Made by a program: the position numbers and the translations under genes. From Pseudoroseomonas cervicalis (GTDB lineage Bacteria > Pseudomonadota > Alphaproteobacteria > Acetobacterales > Acetobacteraceae): 64,000 nt of DNA. Below the pieces are notes generated by a model. The model saw nothing but the letters and a program-made list of their open reading frames with translations, did no database searches and was not told the origin of the DNA. Positions 41,191 through 50,023 of this stretch are shown here, in pieces. The stretch spans positions 124,001-188,000 of the forward strand of contig NZ_JAUTAJ010000005.1 of the NCBI RefSeq assembly GCF_030818485.1, written 5' to 3'. Every line of letters starts with the position of its first letter. Position 1 is the first letter of the stretch.

Positions 41191-41685
41191 TCAGCCGTCC
41201 GGCCGCCGCAGCGCGCCGAGCGGCAGCCGCGCCGATTGCTTCAGCCGCTCCAGCACGATGGAGGAGCGCAGCCGCGCCACGCTGTCATGCGCCAGCAGCA
41301 CCTCGTTCACCAGGCGCGACAGGGCGTTGAGATCGGCGACACAGGCCTTCAGCAGGTAGTCGGTGTCGCCGGTCAGCGCATAGGCCTCCTGCACCTCCTC
41401 GACACTGTCGAGGAAGGCGCGGAAGCGGCGCGAATTCTCCCCGCTATGGGCCGAGAGCGTGACCTGGATGAAGGCCAGCACCTGCAGGCCGAGCGGCTCC
41501 GCCGCCAGCTCGGCGCGGTAGCCGCGGATCAGCCCGGCCGCCTCCAGCGCGCCGCGCCGGCGCGAGCATTGCGAGGCGGAGAGGCCGATGCGCTCGCCCA
41601 GCTGCTGGTTGGTCAGCCGCGCCTCCTCCTGCAGTGCCGCCAGCAGGCGCAGGTCGAAACCGTCCAGCTCGACGCTTCCGTGCAT
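41191..41685 (-). CDS. Lrp/AsnC-family transcriptional regulator
   Basis: This 164-residue regulator has the AsnC-type helix-turn-helix (LDGFDLRLLAALQEEARLTNQQL in part, GERIGLSASQCSRRRGALEAAGLI) and a RAM effector domain with VQEAYALTGDTDYLLKA, where amino acids usually bind. It is divergent from hppD, so control of tyrosine or phenylalanine breakdown by an aromatic amino acid is likely. Its start codon lies inside the first of a set of phased TGCAnnnTCCG direct repeats, which suggests autoregulation. Confidence 0.91.
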   Translation of the reverse strand: MHGSVELDGFDLRLLAALQEEARLTNQQLGERIGLSASQCSRRRGALEAAGLIRGYRAELAAEPLGLQVLAFIQVTLSAHSGENSRRFRAFLDSVEEVQEAYALTGDTDYLLKACVADLNALSRLVNEVLLAHDSVARLRSSIVLERLKQSARLPLGALRRPDG

Positions 41686-41751
41686 GATCCGGGCCCCTTA
41701 TGCATGATCCGTGCGCTATCCTGCTCCACAAGGCGCGGTTTGCACACTCCG
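41681..41751. promoter_or_regulatory. Phased TGCAnnnTCCG direct repeats in the lrp-like/hppD promoter
   Basis: TGCATGATCCG occurs at 41681-41691 and again at 41701-41711, exactly 20 bases apart. TGCACACTCCG follows at 41741-41751, exactly 40 bases further. All three are on the same helical face, and the last two continue GTGC. Lrp-family proteins wrap DNA around multimers and bind such phased arrays. The first repeat covers the start codon of the Lrp-like gene, and the array ends 54 bases before hppD. Confidence 0.65.
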
Positions 41752-41804
41752 TGCACGAGGCCGCGCCTATCCTGGCCGGAACAACGAACCGGCAGGAGAC
41801 TTCC

Positions 41805-42935
41805 ATGGGCCCCTTCCCGCATGACGCGCCGCGCCCCAGCCTCTCCGAGCACAATCCGATGGGCACGGATGGCTTCGCCTTCGTCGAATACGCCCATCCC
41901 GAGCCCGCGCAGCTGCACGCCCTGTTCCACCGCATGGGCTTCACCGCGGTGGCGCGGCATCCGCGCCGGAAGGTGACGCTCTACCGCCAGGGCGACATCA
42001 ACTACCTGCTGAACGAGGACCCCGGCAGCCACGCCACGCGCTTCGCCGCGCTGCACGGGCCGAGCGTGCCCTCCATGGGCTTCCGCGTGGTCGATGCGCA
42101 GCACGCCTATCGCCGCGCGCTGGAACTCGGCGCCGAGCCCGCCAATGCCATGGAAGGCGGCCTCACCCTCGACATCCCGGCGATCAAGGGCATTGGCGGC
42201 AGCCTGCTCTATTTCGTCGACCGCTATGGCGAGACGGGCTCGGTCTATGACGAGAACGGCTTCGAATGGCTGGGCGAGCGCGAGCCCGCGCCCCAGGGCG
42301 CCGGGCTGTTCTACATCGACCACCTGACGCACAATGTGCATCGCGGCCGCATGGATGTCTGGTACGAATTCTACGCCAAGCTCTTCAACTTCCGGCAGAT
42401 CCGCTATTTCGACATCAAGGGCGAGTATACGGGCCTGTTCTCCCGCGCGCTCACCAGCCCGGATGGCCGCATCCGCATCCCGCTGAACGAGAGCGCGGAT
42501 GAGGAAAGCCAGATCGAGGAATATCTGCGCGAATACAAGGGCGAGGGCATCCAGCACATCGCCTGCGGCTGCGACGACATCTACGCCACCATCGAAGGGC
42601 TGCGCGAGGCGGGCCTGGCCTTCATGCCGGCGCCGCCCGACACCTATTACGAGCGCGTCGATGCCCGCCTGCCCGGCCATGGCGAGGATCTGGCCCGGCT
42701 GAAGAGGAACGGCATCCTGGTGGATGGCGAGGGCGTGGTGGAGCACAAGCAGGCCCGCCTGCTGCTGCAGATCTTCTCCGGCAATGTCATCGGACCCGTC
42801 TTTTTCGAGTTCATCCAGCGCAAGGGCGATGACGGCTTCGGCGAGGGCAATTTCCGCGCCCTGTTCGAAAGCATCGAGGAGGACCAGATCCGCCGCGGCG
42901 TGCTCTCCGCCCCGAACCGCGCCGCCGCCGAATAG
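41805..42935 (+). CDS. hppD: 4-hydroxyphenylpyruvate dioxygenase
   Basis: This Fe(II) enzyme converts 4-hydroxyphenylpyruvate to homogentisate in tyrosine degradation. The 376-residue protein has the two vicinal-oxygen-chelate halves of bacterial HPPD. The iron ligands are His173 (IDHLTHN), His251 (IQHIACG) and Glu335 (FFEFIQRKG). The C-terminal [18 protein letters not shown] closes the active site. The ATG at 41805 follows GGCAGGAGAC. Homogentisate dioxygenase and fumarylacetoacetase are not adjacent, so the rest of the pathway is elsewhere. The divergent Lrp-type regulator is the likely controller. Confidence 0.95.
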   Translation: MGPFPHDAPRPSLSEHNPMGTDGFAFVEYAHPEPAQLHALFHRMGFTAVARHPRRKVTLYRQGDINYLLNEDPGSHATRFAALHGPSVPSMGFRVVDAQHAYRRALELGAEPANAMEGGLTLDIPAIKGIGGSLLYFVDRYGETGSVYDENGFEWLGEREPAPQGAGLFYIDHLTHNVHRGRMDVWYEFYAKLFNFRQIRYFDIKGEYTGLFSRALTSPDGRIRIPLNESADEESQIEEYLREYKGEGIQHIACGCDDIYATIEGLREAGLAFMPAPPDTYYERVDARLPGHGEDLARLKRNGILVDGEGVVEHKQARLLLQIFSGNVIGPVFFEFIQRKGDDGFGEGNFRALFESIEEDQIRRGVLSAPNRAAAE

Positions 42936-42978
42936 GGGCCTCCGGCCGCGAAGCGGCGCCCACCATTGCGGCCCCGCA

Positions 42979-43006
42979 TTGACATTGCGGGGCCGGCCCC
43001 AATACT
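42979..43006 (+). promoter_or_regulatory. Sigma-70-type promoter of the kelch gene
   Basis: TTGACA (42979-42984) matches the -35 consensus perfectly, and AATACT (43001-43006) is a fair -10 element 16 bases away. The kelch-protein ATG is 48 bases downstream. The spacer is part of a GGCCCCGC / GCGGGGCC inverted repeat (42970-42977 and 42987-42994), which could also act as operator or hppD terminator. Confidence 0.6.
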
Positions 43007-43053
43007 CGGCCGGCGGCGCGATGCGGGCCGCCGGATCCTGGGGGGAAGCAGCG

Positions 43054-44184
43054 ATGAAGCGTCGTCACCTGATCGGCAGCGCGGCCGGACTGCTGGCCGC
43101 GCCCGCCCTGGCGCGGGCGCAGGGCCATGCCGGGCACGGCCCTTCGCTGCGCGAGGCGCTGCCCTCCCCCGACCCCTACCACAATGTCTTCCAGGGCGGC
43201 GCGCCGCACCACCTGACCCCGGCGCAGGAGGCGCAGCGCGTCTTCGACAGCCCCGCCCCGGCCGGGCCGGAAGGCCGCTGGGCGGCGCGCGCCGCCATGC
43301 CGATCCCGCGCAGCGAAATGGCCTGGGCCACCGCCTGGCAGGGCCGCATGCATGTCGTCGGCGGCTATGGCGAGGGGCGGTTCGACCGCGCCTACCACTC
43401 GATCTACGACCCGGCCAATGACCGCTGGTTCGATGCGGCGCCGCTGCCGCGCGGCGCCAACCATGTGGCGGTCGCCGCCGATGCGGGCCGCGTCTATGCG
43501 CTGGGCGGCTTCATCCAGCAGAACCGGCTCTGCGACGACAAGGCCTTTTTCTACGATATCGCCAGCGATCGCTGGCAGCCCATCGCGCCGCTGCCGCGCC
43601 CGCGCGGCGCCGCCGCGGCGGTGTTGCTGGAGGGCCGGCTGCACCTGATCGGCGGCGCGACGGATCCGGCGCCGGAGCGCGCCAGCATCGCCTGGCACGA
43701 GGTCTATGACCCGGCGGCGGACAAATGGGAGCTGCGGCGCCCGCTGCCGGCGGCGCGCGACCATGTCGGCTGCGTGGCGCATGCCGGGCGCATCCATGTG
43801 GTGGGCGGCCGCTTCAACACCTTCCAGTACAACACGGCGATGCATCATGTGTATCTGCCCGGCCAGGACACATGGGAGGAGCGCGCGCCGATGCCGACCG
43901 AGCGCTCCGGCCATGGCATGGTGGTCTATCGCGGCCGGCTCTGGTGCATGGGCGGCGAGGGCGGCATCCTGCAGAACGGCCAGCCGGTGGTGGCGAAGGT
44001 GTTCGGCCAGATGGAAAGCTACGACCCCGAGGCCGATTCCTGGCAGCGCCACGCGCCGATGATCACGCCGCGCCATGCGGTGGCCGCCGTCGCCATCGGC
44101 GACTGGATCCATGTGGCGGGCGGCGGCGCGGTGCTGGGCGGGGCGGTGCAATCCTCGATCCACGAGGCCTTCACCCTGGGCTGA
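43054..44184 (+). CDS. Exported kelch-repeat protein
   Basis: This 376-residue protein is a predicted periplasmic beta-propeller. A twin-arginine-type leader (MKRRHLIGSAAGLLAAPALARA in part) is followed by kelch units, each with a GG pair and spaced Tyr-Asp...Trp: RMHVVGGYGEGRFDRAY, RVYALGGFIQQ, RLHLIGGATDP, RIHVVGGRFNT, RLWCMGGEGG and WIHVAGGGAVL. That is about six blades, a complete propeller. The GGGGGAAGC site supports the ATG at 43054. The family includes galactose-oxidase-like and sialate mutarotase (NanM) proteins; no copper or catalytic site can be confirmed, so the function is unknown. Confidence 0.87.
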   Translation: MKRRHLIGSAAGLLAAPALARAQGHAGHGPSLREALPSPDPYHNVFQGGAPHHLTPAQEAQRVFDSPAPAGPEGRWAARAAMPIPRSEMAWATAWQGRMHVVGGYGEGRFDRAYHSIYDPANDRWFDAAPLPRGANHVAVAADAGRVYALGGFIQQNRLCDDKAFFYDIASDRWQPIAPLPRPRGAAAAVLLEGRLHLIGGATDPAPERASIAWHEVYDPAADKWELRRPLPAARDHVGCVAHAGRIHVVGGRFNTFQYNTAMHHVYLPGQDTWEERAPMPTERSGHGMVVYRGRLWCMGGEGGILQNGQPVVAKVFGQMESYDPEADSWQRHAPMITPRHAVAAVAIGDWIHVAGGGAVLGGAVQSSIHEAFTLG

Positions 44185-44303
44185 GGCCGGGCTCGCCCGG
44201 GGGGCCGCCGCGCCGGCCCTGGTGCGGCGCGGCGGCGCATGCTCCGATGGCCGGGTCTTGCCCTGGCCCCTGGCCGTGGCCCAACAACGATACGGAAACG
44301 CCC

Positions 44304-45317
44304 ATGCCGTCCCTTGCCCGCCGCCGGCTGCTGCATGCCCTGGCAGCCTCTCCCCTGGCCGCCTCTCCCCTGGCTCTGGCGCCGCTCGGCGCGGCCCGCG
44401 CCCAGGGCACGCCCTGGCCGAACGCGCCGCTGAAATGGATCGTCGCCTATCCCGCCGGCGGCGGCACCGACGCGCTGGCGCGCATCCTGGGCGCCGCCCT
44501 GTCGCGCGAGCTGGGCCAGCCGGTGGTGATCGACAACCGCCCGGGCGCGGCCACCAATATCGGCGCCGACGCCGCCGCGAAATCGCCGCCCGACGGGCTG
44601 ACCCTGTTCAGCGCCGACAATGGCACGCTGGTGTTCAACCCCGCCCTCTTCGCCCGCCTGCCCTATGACCCGGCGAAGGATTTCCGCCCGGTGGGCCTGA
44701 TGGCGCGCTTCCCGCTGGTGCTGGCGGTGAAGCAGGACTCCCGCCTGCGCAGCGCGGCCGAGCTGGTGGAGGCGGCGAAGCGCGAGCCGGGGCGGATCGA
44801 TTACGGCTCGCCCGGCATCGGCTCCCCGCACCATCTGACCATGGCGCGGCTGGCGCGGGAGACGGGCATCCAGCTCAACCACATCCCCTATCGCGGCGTC
44901 GCGCCGGCGATGAACGACCTGGTGGCCGGGCGGTTCGAGGCGGCGATCCTCGATATCCCCTCGGGCGGCGCCTATCTGCGCGACGGGCGCGGCGCGCGGC
45001 CGCTGGCGGTCTGCGGCGCCGCCCGCCATCCCAGCCTGCCCGATATCCCGACGGTGGCCGAGGCGCTGGGCCTGGCCAATTTCCAGGCCGCCGCCTGGCA
45101 GGGCATGGTGGTGCCGACCCGCACGCCGGATGCGGTGGTGGCGCGGCTGGGGGCTGCGCTCGGCACGGCGCTCGCCGATGCGGCGGTGCGCGAGCGGCTG
45201 GGCAGCACCGGCATCGAGCCCCTGCCCGGCGGCCCGGCGGAGTTCGACGCGCTGCTGAAGGCCGAGCGCGATGTCTGGGTGCCGCTGATCCGCGATCTCG
45301 GCATCACGCTGGACTAG
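44304..45317 (+). CDS. Tripartite tricarboxylate transporter substrate-binding protein (Bug family)
   Basis: This 337-residue Bug protein has a leader with an arginine cluster (MPSLARRRLLHALAASPLAA) and AlaxAla cleavage near GAARAQ. Family motifs are KWIVAYPAGGGTDALARILG, VVIDNRPGAATNIGADAAAK, LNHIPYRGVAPAMNDLVAGRF (in part) and LPDIPTVAEALGLANFQAAAW. It follows the kelch gene by 120 bases and ends four bases into the convergent cytochrome gene. No enzyme or TctAB partner is adjacent, so the ligand cannot be suggested. Confidence 0.9.
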   Translation: MPSLARRRLLHALAASPLAASPLALAPLGAARAQGTPWPNAPLKWIVAYPAGGGTDALARILGAALSRELGQPVVIDNRPGAATNIGADAAAKSPPDGLTLFSADNGTLVFNPALFARLPYDPAKDFRPVGLMARFPLVLAVKQDSRLRSAAELVEAAKREPGRIDYGSPGIGSPHHLTMARLARETGIQLNHIPYRGVAPAMNDLVAGRFEAAILDIPSGGAYLRDGRGARPLAVCGAARHPSLPDIPTVAEALGLANFQAAAWQGMVVPTRTPDAVVARLGAALGTALADAAVRERLGSTGIEPLPGGPAEFDALLKAERDVWVPLIRDLGITLD

Positions 45318-46444
45318 TCCACGGCGCCGGCGGCGGCGAACCAGGCGGCCACCGCCCGCGCCTGCCCGGGCGAGAGGCGGCCGGCGATCGCCGCCATCAC
45401 CTGCGGGCTTTCGCCGCCGCCGCGCGCCCCCTCCCGCCACAGGGCCAGCTGGTTCTCCAGATAGCCCGCATGCTGGCCGTGCAGCCGCGGCAGCGCCGGG
45501 TTGCGCGCCAGCGCCGCGCCGCCATGGCAGGACAGGCAGGCGGGCACGCCGCGCAGGGCAAACCCTTCCCGAGCCAGGCGGCCGCCTTCCTCCAGCATAG
45601 CGGGATCGGCGGCGGGGGCGGGGGGGCCGGGATGCGGCTGGGCGGCGTAGTGCTCGGCCAGGGCGCGCAGCTGGCCGGGCTCCGGCCTTGCCGCGGCGGG
45701 CTGCATGATGCCGCTCTGCCGCCGCGCTTCGGCATAGTCGCGCAGCGTGGCCTCCAGATAGGCGGCGCTCTGCCCCGCCAGGATGGGGAAGGCGGTGCCG
45801 GCACCCAGCCCGTCCAGGCCATGGCAGCGGGCGCAATCGCGCAGCGATGCCGCCAGGGCGCCGCCGCCGGGCCGCGTCGCCAGCCCCTCCAGCCCCGGCG
45901 GCGTGGCGGGCGGGGCGGCCGGGTCGCGGCGCAGCCCGGCCTCGGCCAGCGCCAGGTAGCGGGCGGCGTCCAGCCCCGGCATCTGCCGCAGGAAGGCGAC
46001 CATGGCCCAGACCTCGTCCTGCCGCGCCGGCGCCACCCAGCCCGGCATGCCGCTGTAGCGCACGCCATGGCGGATGATGACGAACAGCTCCTCCGCCGAC
46101 CAATCCGCCAGCCCCTGGGCCAGGGCGGGCGGCGGCGGGGTGCTCTGCGCCAGGACCGGGCTCTGGGGCTGGCCGGGCGCGCCATGGCAGGGGGCGCAGG
46201 AGGTGGCGTAATGCCCGGCGCCGCGCGGCAGCAGGGCGGGATCGGACAGGTCGGGCGCCTGGTGGGGCAGCGCATGGGTGCGGATGGAGTTCTGCATCAC
46301 CCAGTGCAGGAACCAGCCGACCGGCGCGCTGTGCCCGCCGGTGGCGCCGATATACAGCACCCCGGACCAGGCGAAGAGCAGCCCGGCCAGCGCCAGGCCG
46401 CCCAGGCCCAGCAGCGCCCGCCGCCAGGTGATGCGCAGGGTCAT
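45314..46444 (-). CDS. Membrane-anchored tri-haem cytochrome c
   Basis: This 376-residue protein has an N-terminal membrane anchor (residues about 10-33) and three CxxCH haem c sites: Cys83-Cys86-His87 (CAPCH), Cys204-Cys207-His208 (CARCH) and Cys303-Cys306-His307 (CLSCH). Each begins a cytochrome-c-like domain. It resembles the cytochrome subunits of alcohol/aldehyde dehydrogenases and oxidase-linked cytochromes. As the last gene of the oxidase operon, it probably delivers electrons to the CuA subunit from the periplasmic face. The ATG at 46444 would overlap the stop of the ctaG-like gene once that gene's frameshift is corrected. Confidence 0.88.
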   Translation of the reverse strand: MTLRITWRRALLGLGGLALAGLLFAWSGVLYIGATGGHSAPVGWFLHWVMQNSIRTHALPHQAPDLSDPALLPRGAGHYATSCAPCHGAPGQPQSPVLAQSTPPPPALAQGLADWSAEELFVIIRHGVRYSGMPGWVAPARQDEVWAMVAFLRQMPGLDAARYLALAEAGLRRDPAAPPATPPGLEGLATRPGGGALAASLRDCARCHGLDGLGAGTAFPILAGQSAAYLEATLRDYAEARRQSGIMQPAAARPEPGQLRALAEHYAAQPHPGPPAPAADPAMLEEGGRLAREGFALRGVPACLSCHGGAALARNPALPRLHGQHAGYLENQLALWREGARGGGESPQVMAAIAGRLSPGQARAVAAWFAAAGAVD

Positions 46445-46462
46445 GGGGCTTCCTCCGCCAGA

Positions 46463-47083
46463 TCATCCGCGGGCGCCTCCAGCAGCCGCGCGCCCAGCCA
46501 CAGGCCCGCCGGCCAGATAGGCGGCGCCGCCCACCAGCAGCATCACCACCCCGCCCAGGCTCTGGTCCTGCAGCGCGTCCAGCCAGAGGCAGCCGGCATG
46601 GTCGTAAAGCGGGCGCGGCGCCAGGGCGAGCAGCCCGCCCAGCAGCGTCATATGCATCGAGGTCAGCAGCAGCCCGACCATGCCCGCCGCCCGCGCCCCC
46701 TGCCCCGCGGCGGCGCCCAGGCAGCCGGACCAGACCAGCAGCCCGGCCAGCAGGAAGCTGCCCTGTTCCAGCGCCTTCCAGCCGGGATGCGCCTGCGCCG
46801 CCGCATGCGCCGCCGGGGCGTGCCAGCCCCAGACCAGGGCGAATTCCAGCAGCGCCGCCAGCAGCGGGGCGGCGCGCGCGCGGAGGCGCCGCGCCGGGTC
46901 GAGGGCGGTGCCGGACAGCCCGATGGCCAGCAGCGGCGCCGCCACGGCCACCACCGCCATATGCATCACCATATGCCCGGTGAAGGAGGCGCCGAGCGCC
47001 AGCCGCAGCGGCCCGCCCCAGGCCAGGGCCAGCACGCCCAGGCCGAGCCACAGCGCCATGGAGGGGCGGCGGGCGGCGCTCAC
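46463..47083 (-). CDS. CtaG-like cytochrome c oxidase assembly protein, C-terminus probably frameshifted
   Basis: This membrane protein belongs to the caa3-type CtaG family, thought to help build the copper centre of the oxidase. It has several hydrophobic helices and the family's His-rich signatures TGHMVMHMAVVAVAAPLLAIG-like, VWGWHAPAAH, and SMHMTLLGGLLALAPRPLY. The GTG at 47083 overlaps the previous stop. As read, the protein ends GGPVAGRAAAGGARG at 46463. Removing one base near 46503-46504 gives GGLWLGARLLEAPADDLAEEAP, with a TGA at 46441-46443 that overlaps the next ATG, as in the rest of this operon. I therefore suspect a one-base insertion, real or from sequencing. Confidence 0.82.
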   Translation of the reverse strand: MSAARRPSMALWLGLGVLALAWGGPLRLALGASFTGHMVMHMAVVAVAAPLLAIGLSGTALDPARRLRARAAPLLAALLEFALVWGWHAPAAHAAAQAHPGWKALEQGSFLLAGLLVWSGCLGAAAGQGARAAGMVGLLLTSMHMTLLGGLLALAPRPLYDHAGCLWLDALQDQSLGGVVMLLVGGAAYLAGGPVAGRAAAGGARG

Positions 47084-47463
47084 CGGCAATCCGCCACGGT
47101 CAGCGCCGGCAGGGCGGTGAACAGCACGGCCACGGCGCTGAGCGAGGCCAGCAGCAGCGTGGCGAAGCCCAGGAAACGCTGCCGGTCGGCCTCGGTCGGC
47201 GCATCATGCGGCGGGTCGGCGGCGTCGAAGCCGCCCCAATGCCGGTGCGCCTGCCGCCCGGCCAGCAGGATCAGCAGCAGCGCCAGCAGCGTGGCGACGC
47301 CGATGACCAGGCGGGTGGTGGGCTGATTGACAAAAATGTCCGGCGCCTTGGCGCAGGCGATGGCGGCATAGCCGTAGCAGAGCAGGAAATGCAGCGCCCA
47401 GATGGTGGGCGGCGCCAGCAGCGTCCAGAGATTGGCCTTGTCGCGGTTCAGCCAGAAGGGCAT
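47080..47463 (-). CDS. Small membrane protein of the oxidase operon
   Basis: I do not recognise a named family for this 127-residue protein. It has three hydrophobic segments (about residues 14-36, 50-68 and 96-118) and the N-terminal start NRDKANLWTLLAPPTIWALHFLLCYGYAA, quoted in part, with a conserved-looking Trp, His and Cys. Genes of this size commonly sit between subunit I/III and ctaG in such oxidase clusters. The ATG lies seven bases behind the subunit I+III stop, with GTGAGG as ribosome site. A role in assembly or as a small subunit is inferred from position. Confidence 0.75.
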   Translation of the reverse strand: MPFWLNRDKANLWTLLAPPTIWALHFLLCYGYAAIACAKAPDIFVNQPTTRLVIGVATLLALLLILLAGRQAHRHWGGFDAADPPHDAPTEADRQRFLGFATLLLASLSAVAVLFTALPALTVADCR

Positions 47464-47470
47464 CGGCGCC

Positions 47471-50023
47471 TCACGCGACCAGGGGGAAGAGCGCGGTGAC
47501 GGCCAGCGTCACCAGCCCGGTGAGGGCGGCGAAATGCGTGTAGAGCACGATGTTGTGGAGATCGATGTCGCGCTCCGCCGTCAGCCGTCCGGCCAGGCTG
47601 CGCGCCAGCCCATAGGCCTGCATCAGCGCGCCGAGCGCCAGATGCAGCGCCGCCCAGCCCAGCAGCACCCAGACGGTCGCCGGATAGGCATGGGTGGTGG
47701 GCTGCAGCCCGGCCTGCCAGGGGGCGTAGAGCATGGCCGCGCCGCTGGCGAGCCCGAGCAGCAGCGCCAGGACGAGGCCGAGCCGCAGCCCCGCCGCGCT
47801 GCCCGCCGCGTTGCGCCGGCGCGCCCAGAGCATGCACAGCCAGCTGCCGGCCAGCGCCAGGAAGGCCAGCCCCGGCCAGAGCAGCCCCGGGCCGAGCGGC
47901 TGGCCGGCGGCATCCGTCGGCGGGAAGACCGGATGCACCGTCCAGAAGAAGAAATAGCCGAAGACCAGGCTGGCGAAGGCCGTCATGTCGCCGGTCATGG
48001 TGATGAACATCGCCCACCAGCCGACCGATTGCGGGCCGGAGGCGTAGAGCGGCAGGCGCAGCCCCTGGCCGACATCCTTCTCCGGCTTCTCCGGCACCAT
48101 GGCGGTGCCGCGCCACAGCCAGACCAGGATCACCGCGATGGCGCCGAGGCCGATGAGCAGCCCGGTCCAGTAGAGGTGGAAGGTGGTCAGGATGAACACC
48201 GCACCGGTCAGCAGCGCCGCCAGCATCGGCAGCACGCTGTCCCCCGGCACGCGCAGGCACTGGATCGGGCGGGCGTCGAGCACCGAGGTCACCAGCGTCT
48301 CGCGCTGGCCTTCCTCGGCGTCGGGCAGATAGCCCTGGCCGGCATCGATGCGGCGCGGCAGGTCCGGATCGTCCCAGAGCGGATAGCGCGAGGCGATGCG
48401 CGGCACCGAGCGCACGCCCCAATCCGGCGCCGGCAGCGGGTTCAGCCATTCCAGCGTGCCGGCCTGCCAGGGGTTGCGCGGCGTGTCGCTGCGGCGGCGA
48501 TGGCCCCAGAGCGCATCCCAGGCGAACAGCAGCACGCCGGCGGCGAAGATGAAGGCGCCCAGGGTGGAGACCAGGTTCAGCCAGTCCCAGCCGAGGCCGG
48601 TCGGGTAGCGGAAGACGCGCCGCGGCATGCCGCGCAGCCCAGTGACATGCATGGGCAGGAAGGCGATGTTGAAGCCGGCGAACATCAGCCAGAACACCCA
48701 GCGCCCCAGCCGGTCGGACAGCTTCTTGCCCGTCGCCAGCGGGAAGAAATAATAGGCGCCGGCGAAGAGCGGCAGCAGCATGCCGCCGATCAGCACGTAG
48801 TGCAGATGCGCCACGACGAAGTAGCTGTCATGCGCCTGCCAGTCGAAGGGCGCGATGGCGACCATCACGCCGGTCAGCCCGCCCACCACGAAGATGGCGA
48901 GCGAACCGCCGGCGAAGAGCATCGGCACCGAGGGCACGACGCGCCCGGCCAGCATGGTGGCGATGAAGACGAAGATCTGCACCCCGGTCGGGATCGCCAC
49001 GGCCTCGGAGGCCGCCGAGAAGAAGCCGAGCGAGATGGCCGGCAGGCCGGTGGTGAACATGTGGTGCACCCACAGCCCGAAGCTGAGGAAGCCGGTGCCC
49101 ACCGCCGCCAGCACGATCCAGGAATAGCCGATGATCGGCCGCCGCGCGAAGGTCGGCACGATCATCGCCATCAGCGCGATCGAGGGCAGGAAGACGATGT
49201 AGACCTCCGGGTGCCCGAAGATCCAGAACAGGTGCTGCCACAGCAGCGGGTCGCCGCCGCGCGCCGGGTCGAAGAAGGGCCAGCCGGCCAGCCGCTCCAG
49301 CTCGAACAGGATGTCGCCCGCGATCAGCGGCGGGAAGGCGAACAGGATCATGCCGCCGACGATCAGCACATACCAGCAATAGAGCGGCATCATGTTGATG
49401 CGCATGCCGGGGGGGCGGCATTTCAGCACGCCGACGATCAGCTCCACCGCCGCGGCGATCGAGGCGACCTCGATGAAGGAGAGGCCGAGCAGCCAGATAT
49501 CGGCGCCGATGCCGGTCAGGTCGGTGCGGGTGGTCAGCGGCGGATACATGAACCAGCCGGCATCCGGCGCCGCGCCGAACAGGATCGAGCCGCAGACGAA
49601 GACGCCGCCGATCAGGAAGCACCAATAGCCATAGGCGGAGAGGCGCGGGAAAGGCAGGTCGCGCGCCGCCAGGAAGGCCGGCAGCAGCAGGATCGCCACC
49701 GCCTCGAAGATTGGCACGGCGAAGAGGAACATCATCGCCGTGCCGTGCAGCGTGAAGGCCTGGTTGTAGAGGCCGGCCGACAGGAAATCATTGTCCGGCA
49801 CCGCCAGCTGCACCCGCACCAGCAGCGCCAGCAGCCCGGCGAACAGGAAGAAGGCGAAGGCGGTGGTGGTGTACCACATCCCCACCTCGGTGTTGTTCAC
49901 CGCCAGCCAGTAGCGCCAGCCTTTCTGCGAGCCCCAGACGGCGACCAGCCGCCGCTCCTGCGCCTTCGCCAGCTCGGGGTCGGGCGGCGTGCCCTCGGCC
50001 TGGGGCAGTTCTGGCGCGGTCAC
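47471..50023 (-). CDS. ctaD: Cytochrome c oxidase subunit I+III fusion
   Basis: This 850-residue protein fuses haem-copper oxidase subunit I (about 1-560) to subunit III (about 620-850). Metal ligands are complete: His93 and His408 for low-spin haem, His406 for the high-spin haem, His271, His320 and His321 for CuB, and Tyr275 for the His-Tyr cross-link (GHPEVY). Glu273 and Asp122 (ARDLPFPR) mark a D-channel of the A1 type. At the usual K-channel lysine (PTGIKIF) it reads PTGVQIF, so Gln349 replaces Lys. The GTG at 50023 overlaps the subunit II stop. It reduces oxygen at the inner membrane and pumps protons. Confidence 0.93.
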   Translation of the reverse strand: MTAPELPQAEGTPPDPELAKAQERRLVAVWGSQKGWRYWLAVNNTEVGMWYTTTAFAFFLFAGLLALLVRVQLAVPDNDFLSAGLYNQAFTLHGTAMMFLFAVPIFEAVAILLLPAFLAARDLPFPRLSAYGYWCFLIGGVFVCGSILFGAAPDAGWFMYPPLTTRTDLTGIGADIWLLGLSFIEVASIAAAVELIVGVLKCRPPGMRINMMPLYCWYVLIVGGMILFAFPPLIAGDILFELERLAGWPFFDPARGGDPLLWQHLFWIFGHPEVYIVFLPSIALMAMIVPTFARRPIIGYSWIVLAAVGTGFLSFGLWVHHMFTTGLPAISLGFFSAASEAVAIPTGVQIFVFIATMLAGRVVPSVPMLFAGGSLAIFVVGGLTGVMVAIAPFDWQAHDSYFVVAHLHYVLIGGMLLPLFAGAYYFFPLATGKKLSDRLGRWVFWLMFAGFNIAFLPMHVTGLRGMPRRVFRYPTGLGWDWLNLVSTLGAFIFAAGVLLFAWDALWGHRRRSDTPRNPWQAGTLEWLNPLPAPDWGVRSVPRIASRYPLWDDPDLPRRIDAGQGYLPDAEEGQRETLVTSVLDARPIQCLRVPGDSVLPMLAALLTGAVFILTTFHLYWTGLLIGLGAIAVILVWLWRGTAMVPEKPEKDVGQGLRLPLYASGPQSVGWWAMFITMTGDMTAFASLVFGYFFFWTVHPVFPPTDAAGQPLGPGLLWPGLAFLALAGSWLCMLWARRRNAAGSAAGLRLGLVLALLLGLASGAAMLYAPWQAGLQPTTHAYPATVWVLLGWAALHLALGALMQAYGLARSLAGRLTAERDIDLHNIVLYTHFAALTGLVTLAVTALFPLVA

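Noticed and set aside
44019..47051. Thousand-codon minus-strand frame covering the cytochrome and Bug genes
   Set aside because: It is out of frame with the CxxCH and CtaG motifs and antisense to the Bug and kelch genes; no start or domain support.
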